Positions 25,475 through 35,912 of a stretch of 64,000 bases of DNA are shown piece by piece (within the stretch, counting starts at the first letter, position 1; the number at the start of each line of letters is the position of its first letter). The stretch is from Struthio camelus (taxonomy: Eukaryota; Chordata; Aves; Struthioniformes; Struthionidae). A model generated the notes under the pieces. It was given only the letters and a program-made list of their open reading frames with translations, was not told where the DNA came from and made no database searches. The translations under genes and the position numbers were made by a program. Location: contig NC_090952.1 in NCBI RefSeq assembly GCF_040807025.1, positions 18,101,068 to 18,165,067 of the forward strand. The letters are read 5' to 3'.

Positions 25475-27720
25475 TTGTCAGGTGCACGGAAAACAATATT
25501 GCGGACCCTGACATTGTTTACATCATAATATACTTCATTTGTGACTATTTTTATTCTCCATATAGTCTCTAGAACTACTTGTATCCCAATTACTGCAGTA
25601 CAGTAGTCCATGCATTGACATTTCGTGTTACGTGTGGCCTTCAGACCCATTAACGCTGCCTTCCTGTTTTGCAACCTGATCTCACCTTCAGGGTCCCATT
25701 ATTTTGCACTGGACAGTAGTTGATGTAGCCACTAAACACCCTTCTTCTGATTATTTCTAAGATGCCACATGCAACTCCTTTAGTCTTTCAAAAGTGTACA
25801 ATATTAGCTTAGCTCCAAAACTTCAAAATATAATTCCTTAGTGAACGCAGATAGAAAAGTGTGGAACATTTCCTTTGACAAGTACCATTCCACAATGTAA
25901 TTTACTTATTTATTAACCAATATAAATAAAAATATCTAATCAAGACGTATATGCCTATAATAGCTTCTGATTTAAAGAGAACTGGTTTTAGTGTGAGCTA
26001 TTTTTAGTAAGGGTCTTGATTTTGGAAGACATGATATACCTTTACCTTATCGCCATTTATATAATGCGATATTCATTATGAAAGCAATTTGTAAAGCACA
26101 CTCCAGTTTGCAAATGTTTAGTGAGCACTCTTTGGGAGTAACATTACAATGACAAGTCAAAGTGTCCTTCTTACTTTTGAAATGAACAATACAGTCATCT
26201 CCTTTTTTCCTGCAAACACTGTCTAAACTTACCTTTGCCTATACGAATGCTTACAAAATAACTTGCTGTTCTTGCTCACCTGTGCTGTATGCTATGTACA
26301 AGAAATTCTGCACCTAGAAACTTATCACAGTCAAACAGACTTGGACTAGGAGAAGAATTTTACTATTGTCTGCATAGTTACAAGAAAATCTCAAACTACT
26401 CCACCACTTTAGACTATCTAACCGCTTAAAAGAGTTAGTTAAAGAGAACAGAACTTGAGCTATTGTACTAGTTCTGGTTGGTAACTCCAAGCAGTATGAC
26501 AGTCCTATGAGCCATAATGCCTGAATTTGTTTATGGATTCTTTATCCCAGGCTCTGTCTATAGGCATTAGTTTTGAAAGTCAAAGGCACTGTATTTTAGG
26601 AAAATATTAACAGTGAAAAGATTTCAAGCTACTTTTTACGTACGCTTTTTACTTACAAAAGTGTAGCTCATGGAATTTTATATAACTGACTTCTTCGCTG
26701 AACTTAAAAAAAAAATCACGCATATTAAAATTACTCAAATTATTTAAAATATTTCCCTTGACTCATACTGCGTATGCAACGTTCTTCTGTTTTTTCTGCT
26801 TTTCTGTACATTTTTATTTCTTGGCCTTTCCTTAGCCTCTTGCCACACTATCTACATACTCCTAACTAAATGATACTTGCCTATCTGTCTGTAAGTCTTG
26901 TATAAATCTTTCTGCATTTGGTTGCATGGTCTCTTGTTTCTCATGACCCGCCACTCCCCTGCAACTCCGAAACCAAAGAGTGTTCTGTCATTGACTGCAT
27001 GGTCTTTTCTTTTTTTCCAGACCGTTGGTTTATAAAATGAACAAAATTGGTCCTAATACTGATCTCCTGTAGCACTCCACTAATCACTTTCCTCTTTCCC
27101 AAGCCACTACCCACTCACAAATACCCTCTTTGATGTCTCAAAAGATGATTTATCTGTTCACATACCTCAGCTACTATAGTATCAAAATTACAGACCTTGC
27201 AGATTATTCTTTTGTGTTTTGCTCTATCAACAGATTTCCTAAATGCTAGGAAAATTATGTCTATGGACCCAATTTACCTCGTTACTGCATAGCAATGATT
27301 TGTTAAACATAATCAAATTTTTGTGGCTATTTTTTAACTGTAATATTTCAGGTGCTTCCAGTGGAGTCTGTATAAAAATAAATGGAGTAGGGGAAAAAAA
27401 AAAGAAAAGAAACAAAGATTATTCTGTGAGCTAATTTATCGCCAGAACTCAGACAGTATCATGTCTCAACATTTCTCCTACAAGGAAAATTAAAAAACAA
27501 CCAGTCAACAACATCCCTCACATCTAGATAGAAACATGTGGGCATACAAATCTATGCATAATCCTCCTTTTTGATTAGGAATCTATACTCTGACTCAAAT
27601 TATAGTAACAACATACACATTTAGTACCCTGGAAAGGCGTCTATTCTACTTACAATACACTTACAATGTATTGTAGTGTATTACAGTCTAGCTTTACTTC
27701 TGCTATTCTGATTTTCTGTA
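25475..27720. other. AT-rich flank right of the CpG island, probable first intron
   Basis: If the island transcribes rightward this is intron. An 82-codon minus-strand frame at 25,426-25,674 overlaps the donor region and is taken as chance. A pyrimidine-rich stretch lies at 26,760-27,130. Confidence 0.5.
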
Positions 27721-27732
27721 TTCTACTAGTAA

Positions 27733-27975
27733 TTCCAGCAGTTTTTCCAAACGAAGTACCCAGCTGTTCTGCCCCACAAACTGTTGCTCCCTTTGAGTTC
27801 CCCAGCTGATTTCCATGATACAGTTCCCCCAAGTGTGTCAGAAGTGGGCCCGTTTATGGATTGCCCTGGGGGAGAGGAGCTGAAAAGGATTAGCTGTGTC
27901 ATCCGCACTGGCTGGTGGAGCGGTAATGGATCTTTGCTTCCCAACACTCCTGAGGCTGATCCTGCAGAGCCTTAA
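27733..27975 (+). other. Open frame in GC-richer patch, possible exon or relic
   Basis: Between an acceptor-like TTCTACTAG at 27,729 (further AGs at 27,738 and 27,741) and a TAA at 27,973 the frame is open for 80 codons. Its GC content is well above the surrounding sequence. The C-terminal half reads as well-mixed, soluble-protein-like sequence, with M-D-C-P-G-G-E-E-L-K-R and later T-G-W-W-S-G-N-G. No family is recognised, there is no ATG near the start of the frame and no obvious poly(A) signal just after it. The minus strand is also open here for 73 codons, which weakens the coding case. A conserved non-coding element or an old retrocopy fragment fits as well. Confidence 0.2.
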
Positions 27976-28284
27976 CTCATTGTTTAAACCTTTATATATA
28001 TCTGCCTTAGATGATTTTCCTCACTAAATAGGTTGTGATTTTTACGATTTTCATTGCGTTATAAAGACAAACTGTTTTCTGTTACTGTTTTTAACTTGTG
28101 CATTCTGCTTGCTTGCATAAGGTCTAATTTTCAGTAAGTTGTGCCCACAATAGTCATACGGCTTTCTCCACACAAGGCTTAAACTTCACTGACGAAAGGC
28201 CTGTGTTTTCCACTTCATCTCAGTAGCTACGTCTATTCGTCCATCGTTCTCTGAGTCTTACGTTCAGTTACCGTGCAGCCCTCG

Positions 28285-28525
28285 GGTTCTTGACCTTGTG
28301 TTTAACTGCAGGTGGGAAAAAGAAGGAGCGAAGATAAGTACTCCCTCTGCTCCCGCATCTTTGTGCCTTTCCTGCGGCGCCAGTTCCTCAAGGAGGGCGG
28401 AAAGCAGCGTGTGCTCTCGGACGCAACCCTGGCTTCACTGCTGCAGGGGACGGGGAGAGTCACAGCGCAGTCAAAAACTATTCCCCAGCCAATATTAGGC
28501 ACTATAAAAGCACATCAGTGACCAA
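28285..28525. other. Isolated CpG-richer patch open on both strands
   Basis: About 200 bases have clearly more CpG than the surroundings. On the plus strand 28,312-28,521 is open for 69 codons (basic, with K-Y-S-L-C-S-R-I-F-V-P-F-L-R-R). On the minus strand a very good acceptor (pyrimidine tract ending CCCCTGCAG, about 28,443) precedes GC-rich sequence open for 66 codons. No good donor follows on either strand. It may be a small CpG island of a minor transcript, an exon of a non-coding RNA or an old insertion. Confidence 0.25.
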
Positions 28526-28529
28526 ACCG

Positions 28530-31500
28530 CACATGCGTCCTGCACCGCCTACCTTGCATTTTAGTTATCTTATTTCCGAGGGCTGTGACCATCTGTGATA
28601 TGGCATAGTTCTCTAGGCAGTAGCCACGTAAGATTACATGTATTAAATGCAAATAGTATGCATAGTAATATGCATAAGCATTCAATAGTATCATAATTTG
28701 TGTATTTCGCATCTGAGGCAACCCTAAGAAAGTACTGTTGCTCCTATAGCTTATTCCTTAACGCTTGCTTAAGTTGTTCCGCTGTGTGAGACTATGACAC
28801 GCTATCTCATGGAGTACCAACTCTGAAATCATGGATAAAAATAAAGATTTCAAAAGAGTGAAGAATATTGATGGGAAGGTGTGGTCCTCTGAGCTGCTGA
28901 CATCCTTTAGATATAAAATAAAATGAAGTCTGGAGAAAAACATAAGTTCTCTTTTATATTTAGTCTGTGCTCACAAAATTCCTTCTTTCTTTCCTTGACT
29001 AGTCAGAGACATAAAAATTCTATTACAACAAGAGAATTTGTTCCAGACCCCATCATATGTCAGCAGCGTTCTGATAGCTAAGTGCCAGCACAAGAAAAAG
29101 ATTAATAACGGGGCAACAACCTCCCTTCGCAACACTTCTGTAAAGGAAAGGCACAGAGAATACCAGTGTAGTAGCCACATACACGCCTCTTGGCTGCTAC
29201 CTTTTAATTTTTGTTGATTCCAAATGTAAACCTTATCACGAATCCCTTGAATTATTGTCAAAATTCCTGTGGATTATAATGATGTGAAAACTCCACTTCA
29301 GCCTTTTTCCCCCAGCCAGAAAATGCATGTGTCACAATACAGAAATTTTTTGGTATGTCAGAGCAGTAACACATCTTCCTGCAAACACAGTGACTACGCT
29401 AACATTCTTCTCTCATGCATAGAAACATCCTTAACGCGCTGTCTTTACTTCCCAGGCCCTTCAGCAGGTATTCCTGCTTATCTCTGACAGTAAAACGTAT
29501 TGTAAATGTGTACATCACATTTTTTTATATTGGAACAGAAACAGATTGTTTCATATAGTTGAAATAACTGTAAGAGAAGGCACAGCAACGCTAATTTACG
29601 TTGATCAGGATCTGTACACATTTTCAAATTGTTAAAGAAAGGAAACCTTAGTCTCTTATGTCTTAAAACGTACCACATAAAGCCCAGTCAGACAAAGCTG
29701 AAAAAATAGCTGTGCAAGAAAAAAAGGAGTAAGCTGTGCAAGAAAAAAAGGAGTAAACAATACTTAAATTCTTGTCAACTTCAATTGAAGCGGTTGCACT
29801 AATTTCTACACTGAGATTTAGAAACACTGCTACATTTAAGTCATGAATAAGAATTAATGGACAGATTGAGGTGCAACGGAAGAACTGATTTCAAGCAAGC
29901 CATAAATTCTTAGGCTAGTATGAATTTGAGGGTAGAAAAGCAAAAAAAATCCCTTTTTAATTAATTACATAATTATTAACAGCAATTTTACTTTTTGTAA
30001 GACCTTCACAAGTTTTTTCTCAATTTCTATCCTCTACATTACTAATGAAATAATTAACACTGCTCCTAAGATGGTAATAGGCTTGTACTACCAAGGTGTA
30101 TACACGAGCATTTCTTGCACTCCTGATGATATTACCGGTGTTAATTTCAAGCTCCATGAGAAGCAAGACAACAAATCAATGTTTATCAAATGGAAAGGAA
30201 AAAAGAAAAAGCAGAGTTAGTGGGCTGCCTTCTAAAGTGTATTAGAGAGGGAAAGAATTACGAATGGTTATTTGGCAATACTGACAAGCGTAGGAAAAGG
30301 CCACTGCAAACAGTGGTGACTGCCCTATTATCAGCGGTGCGGTGCCTGCTCTATTTTTGACCTCCTGTGACCGCACTTGTATGGAATTACTAGAGGTTAA
30401 TCCTGGCAAAGCAGCAAAAGAGGCGGCTTGAGCAGGCATGTAACTTAGTCCTCCACTAAAACAATTAGGACAGTAGATAACAGCCAAACAAAACCGGTTC
30501 TTATCACTTCAAGAGTAAATTACCACAGGGATCAGAAGTTAATAGACAATTCAGCAGCATATGCTTTTTGCTGTGGACATAGACGTTCTGAGCTAGACTT
30601 CTGAGACAGTCTCTTATTTTTTAGTCCAAAATACATTAAAGAGTATAAGCAGATGTCTGTACAAAACAAATATGGAAGCCTGGGTTTTGCTAGGATGGAA
30701 ATTTTCTCGTCACCCATCTGTCTTCCACTTCCCACCACACAGTACTGATGGAGTACATGCCTTTATTTAGTCATAGTCTGATTTTCTGGTATCGAGTATA
30801 CTTTTAAAGAACCAGAGACAACTTCTATTTCTCAAGTACAGGGCTAAAGAACCCCCAATTTTATGTTATTAAAAACTGAGACCTGCTGAGGATTCTTCCT
30901 CACTAAGAAAAATATATTTGTTAGAATCTGATTTCTAAATCAGGTACTAGGCCAAGAGAAACAGTCATCTTACTAACTTTAATAAATATAATACAGTAAT
31001 ATGAAGAAGCCCTTAAATGCCTTTCAGTTTGCAAAAACACCAGAAAAAAAATCTTATTTGACCATTTAAAAAACTCCCTCAAACTACTGCCTTCATCTCT
31101 GAAGAAAACAGAATTTTCTTTTCCTTGAAGCATTTAATGGATGCTATCAGAAGATTTTATTACATACATATTAAATTATAGTTTCAGACTTTAGTAATGA
31201 ATTTAGAGACGCAGTATCTGGTACTATTAAAGCGTAAGTGTCCTCTAGAGATCTAAAAAAATGTTTTAACAATGTCTTTGCCTGAGTGCAGACAGGGCAG
31301 AGGATGGGGTTGTGTTGGGTGAACACTATGCAGATAGGTAGCTGTCTTGACAATAAATGACATCATAGCTTTTTAATTTTCCTTGGTGCATCCCTTCTCT
31401 CCTATTTCCTCCCCTGGTAAGTCCAGGGCCGACTTGTATAAAAGAACTGAAAGTGAAAAAATAAAAATTAGTATTTCCCGTGCCCCACATCACTTGAGAA

Positions 31501-32305
31501 ATCCTTGACAGACTCTGTATTTACAGAAGACTGAATTGCTAACTTTTAGAATTACAAATAGAGCACCATGCCATATGGTGCTACTTTGCAAATAACTTTC
31601 CTGAAAATCACAGATAACAAAAGATCGATACACTAGCAATACCGTTAATCATGTGCAGGATATCTACCCAGGCTTTTCACAGAACTGAAAAAATTAACAG
31701 GTCCTAAACGGTGCTTATTATGAACTGCGATTAAATCAGTTCTCCTGTGTGTGTCTTTCTCCTTTCCTTTTTTAACTTTATAGATGATTTCTCAGTCTTT
31801 TTTTTTTTTCTGGTGTCATTTTTGGAACCACTTATCTCCCCACTGGCCCTTTACCAGATGAAGACAAGAGCCAGTAAGCTTGACTTCAGCATTTGCCTGT
31901 AAATTCTGTGCAAATGAATGAGGCCATGATGAGCAACAGCCATACTACTGTAATGCTGCTGTTTTAAACTAGGTTTCTATTGGTCAAGTGTAGAACGTAC
32001 CCCTTATTTAAACTAAATGTCTTCCATCCACCATCCTTGTCACAGGACCCAGAATCAGACAGAGTTTGGAGGTGAGTCTGCCTTCCTGTTACTGGACACC
32101 CCGAAAGCAACAGAGAGCTTTATCAGAGAACAGCCTGCACTGTTACAGCTTTTAAAATGAAAAGCTTCTCTCTTATTGGAAAACAGTAAAAAATCTAAAG
32201 GCTTGGAGAGCAATTTCCTCTGGCACTGTATTTTTCTAAGGTGGATTATTCTCAAGGCACCAGTTTATAGTGACTTGGCAGGTTGTAACAACCTGCACAA
32301 AACCT
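28530..32305. other. Non-coding stretch
   Basis: Only the 24-bp duplication at 29.7 kb stands out. Open frames reach 96 codons and look random. Confidence 0.6.
29708..29755 (+). repeat. 24-bp exact tandem duplication
   Basis: The unit starting AGCTGTGCAAG, with an A-run and ending GGAGTA, occurs twice without spacer (29,708-29,731 and 29,732-29,755). The perfect match suggests a recent slippage or repair event. Confidence 0.95.
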
Positions 32306-32309
32306 CTGA

Positions 32310-32560
32310 ATCAAAGGAAAATCGCTCCGTCACCACTGGCGACGGGCTGGATATTTGCACTCTTCCCAGCTGTGTCCTACACTCACTCCTTGCTCCTTGC
32401 CGTCTCTGCAGCGCGGCTCTCCAGAAGCTCAGGGCAGCTCAGCTGGGCTCAGCACGGGCCTCTTCTCCCCTCCTCTCGCGGCAGCCCGGCCCTTCCGTGC
32501 TGCAGTAGGACAAGGCAAATGCTCCTCCTCAGCGCCCTGCCGTGCCTCTGTAAGGGACAC
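32310..32560. other. GC-rich patch with overlapping plus-strand ORFs
   Basis: Three overlapping plus-strand frames are open here at once (83-110 codons), which reflects a lack of stops in GC-rich sequence rather than coding. An acceptor-like CCGTCTCTGCAG lies at about 32,410 and a second CAG at about 32,506. CpG density is moderate, lower than in the 25-kb island. It may be a minor regulatory element. No motif or family was recognised. Confidence 0.2.
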
Positions 32561-32564
32561 AGAG

Positions 32565-35500
32565 GACTTTTCAGGCATTTGTAAAGTATCAGCTAACAAT
32601 GAATAAAACAGACACTGTCTATAATAAAACCCCAGGGAGCTTCATGCTATGACTTCAGAAATCCCTTTTCCCTCACCCAAAGAACTGCTTCTCTTCTGGG
32701 GCATCCAGAGCATAATTTCCTCCCGTAAATTTATTTTTCACCTTCAGCCAATCTGCACATCCCTCCCCATTGCTTCATGTTTTGAATATAGGTCTGTGTA
32801 AGGTTTACACCTACTGATTTCTAGCAAATACAGCCCAGAAATCAATTTTTCAGCAGCACCAGTAACAAACTCCCATTTAACGTAGAGTGACCTACTAAGT
32901 TATTTCCAGGGTACACAGACAAATGCAGAGGATTTTGCTTTCTTTGGCCTCTCAAGCTTTGCTTTCCCAATGCATGGACATGAATTAGATATTTTTCTTA
33001 CTGAGAAATATTGTATCTGTCATTTTTAGTTCTGAAAAATACGAAGACTTTTCAATAATGACAGATACAAATATGAAAAATGTTTCAGTAGTTCCAACTG
33101 TGAATTAGTTAAAAATTACAGTACAGTAAGATACAGGCTTTGAATGCCACTGTATCATACTATCATGTACAGAACTGTAGCATCCGCATAACACGCTTCT
33201 AGGATTATTTCATTGCCATCTGAAGCACGTATGGAGAGACAGGGCCCGCTCTAATTACAATATTGTAGTTTTGACTGACAGACAATATGTCTACAATCAA
33301 CTCATTTGAGAGCCATGTGTTGCGACAGTTCCTTGTCCAACTCCAAAGTGTACAGAATCAAGACAAATCAGTGCCTTGTTACTATACACTTATCCCACAA
33401 AAAAAAAAATCCTAGAAAACACATGTATACGAAGAACAGGAACATGTGCCAATAGTACCTCAGTTTTTCTGTGTTTTTTCCTAATTGTTAATCTGTGTTT
33501 TTGTTCATCTGTCTTTTTGGCCACCATATTTGAGAAACACATATAGAAACCAAACTATTGTTACCAAACCTCCTGAACTTCACTTTTGTTATTCCAAAGC
33601 AAAGTCAATTTGAATATGACTCTATTTTTGAGATCACAAGAAAAAAATTCAGTAATATTACACATTTTCCTAATGCACACAAATAGTATAGCTGAGGCTG
33701 AAACGATATATTTATTCTGACCTCACAAAGGCCTGCATGAGTATAATTATTATGCAGCATAATATGACAGAGATATCTGTCATTAGTAGAATTTCTGGAA
33801 TTTTGAACATACATTTCAATAGCCTAAGTGGACCTAGCTTGGCAATTTAGCTGACCCTGGAAAAGAGTGCCTTATGTTCATCTTGTGCAATCTGTCCAGT
33901 AACAGATGCACACCATTAAGATGTAAAGTGAGGTAGAGGAGGAGGGGAACAGCAGGAGAAGAGTCAGGCCATTTAGCAAAAGAGCCATGAGTTTCAGTAG
34001 GCCAGCATAAAGGAGAATAATAAGCACAACAATGTTTAAATCATTCAAAACAAGTTTCAAGCAACCCTATGATAAACAAATTACTGTTTCCATATTGCAT
34101 TTACATACCGCAGTGTTGCATTTACTTGATGTCAAATGATATATAAACTTAAAGAAATATCTGTATGTTTTCCTTTTATGGAGAGAGCAAGAGGCAGAAG
34201 AGAATGCAATGAGATTAGCTGTAAAAGGGAGCACCGTTACTGATGGAGGAATTTAATGAATTCAAGCAGCTTAAAAAGATACACTGGTGTCATATGGAAA
34301 GGTTTTCCTCCAGCATCATGGAACTGGGTTTCCTGAAAGCATGAAGCCTACAGGTGCTAAAGTTCTCCACATTAACAGTTTGTACTGATGACATGTTCAG
34401 AAGTTTGAGTTACTTTTCCATAGCAACAGCCATAACCTGTCATATTATTAACTCATCCTTCTTATTACTGGAATTAATATACTGGGAGAGTATTACTGGA
34501 CAGATCCAGGTTTCCTTGAAATGCTCTCACTTGTATTTTTCCAGCTACCACCTGAAACGTATAAAAACAGGCAACACTTGCAATTAACTGTTTTCTAAAA
34601 TGTTCAAAATGCCACTTACCAGGATTATCGCAACATAAAAATATTCATCGTCTCTTCCCACAGCAAATGTTTGTATAAATTACTAATTTAAGGCAAATAT
34701 GACAATTAAGCAGATTTACTAGCCTCAATACATCATACAATTACCAAATGACCTCCTTTTAAAACTTGCCTTCCCTTTCTTTCTGCAGTCAGCACTTACT
34801 TTCTTTTAGATACTATGTTTTATTTATTGATACGTATCACCATTTCAGGAATCAGCTCTCCACATTAAATCTTGTAGTGGCATCATATAATTAACACACA
34901 AACAAAGCACATGCATATACATTACAACAGCACTCTCAAGGGAGTAAAAAAAGTCTCTTTCAGACTGAGTTTCCAGTAAATAATTAACAGACAAAAAATG
35001 ATCAGCCCAACTGTCACTGACATGCACCTGTATTTGCAGTCTCAGTAAATGGAGCACTAATTCATTGGTAAGAGATTGGATTTCTCATACTTAAAAGTAG
35101 TATCTTTTGCAACAAGACTGATGTCCGCAGATGGGAGAATAATGGTCAAGTTTGTATTTCCCTTGCCTATGGCATGATGTCTACTGTGTGAATAATGGAA
35201 CAGTACTGTCCAATATTGGAATTATATGGCTTTCATGTCTTCAGAGATACAACAGACCCTAGCTATCAATGCCTTCGGTATATAATAGAGCTAGAAATTT
35301 TAAAATCCACTTTATTATAATAAACAGACATAAAACATGGCTCATTGGATAACCCTGGTGTTTTCCAGAAACCCTTCTTATTCACTGTATATTCCTTTGG
35401 GTGTCCTTTATAGTAAAAATTATTTAAAAAAAAGAAAAAGAAATAAAAAGCATTTTTTTTCCTATCCATTAGATGTTGCTTTGGGAGCTTAGAAATTGTT

Positions 35501-35800
35501 TTCAGCTGAGCAAAAGGAAATGTCAGGGATAATTTTGATAAATGTGAGCTATCTCATATTTTCTGTTAACAAGTGCTTTGTGTATCTAATAACATGCACC
35601 TGCGATGCTGATTTTTCTTCCTCTTGTGACCTCAAAGAACTAAAAAGAGACTGTACGCTAAAAAGAAGCTAAACCTACTGCTAGGTCAATAACATTAATG
35701 AAAAGACTTAATCATATGGAGCTAAAATAAGGCCTTCTAAATTCCCCCATACTCGCTGCCCCTTACTTTGGCTGCATGCTTTTTCTAGGTAATGTTCCTG
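32565..35800. other. Non-coding stretch left of the candidate exon
   Basis: It contains the bulged stem-loop at 33.1 kb. A minus-strand frame at 33,878-34,060 is Leu-rich only because of a pyrimidine-rich minus strand. TTGCATTTAC occurs twice at 34,095-34,125. Confidence 0.55.
33116..33181. other. Bulged stem-loop
   Basis: An inner stem of 10 of 11 pairs (33,126-33,136 with 33,150-33,160, loop of 13 bases) is extended by two short outer blocks across a five-base bulge on each step. It is weaker than the stem-loop at 17.3 kb, and AT-rich DNA gives many of these. Confidence 0.2.
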
Positions 35801-35816
35801 TTTGCTTCTGCTGCAG

Positions 35817-35912
35817 CTGAGTACAAAACTGGATCCACAGACGTTGTGTTGCGAGGAACACGCCAAGACACAGCGCTCTCAACTGAGCACTTCTCAGTAA
35901 CAACCCTTACTG
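35817..35912 (+). other. Candidate internal coding exon, 96 bp, phase 1-1
   Basis: A pyrimidine-rich tract runs up to an acceptor CTGCAG at 35,811-35,816, and the donor CTG/GTAAGC follows at 35,913. Between them one frame is fully open: two bases, 31 codons, one base. Phase 1 at both ends and a length divisible by three mean it could be skipped without a frame change. The peptide begins E-Y-K-T-G-S-T-D and ends F-S-V-T-T-L-T. It is rich in Thr and Ser (8 Thr, 4 Ser of 31) and polar throughout, which would suit an extracellular linker or stalk between phase-1 modules. It is GC-richer than its flanks. The other two frames contain stops. I do not recognise the protein. It could still be a chance arrangement, since no neighbouring exon is clear. 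Confidence 0.35.

Noticed and set aside
33878..34060. Leu-rich, membrane-like 60-codon minus-strand ORF
   Set aside because: It has no ATG and its hydrophobicity reflects T/C-rich sequence on that strand.
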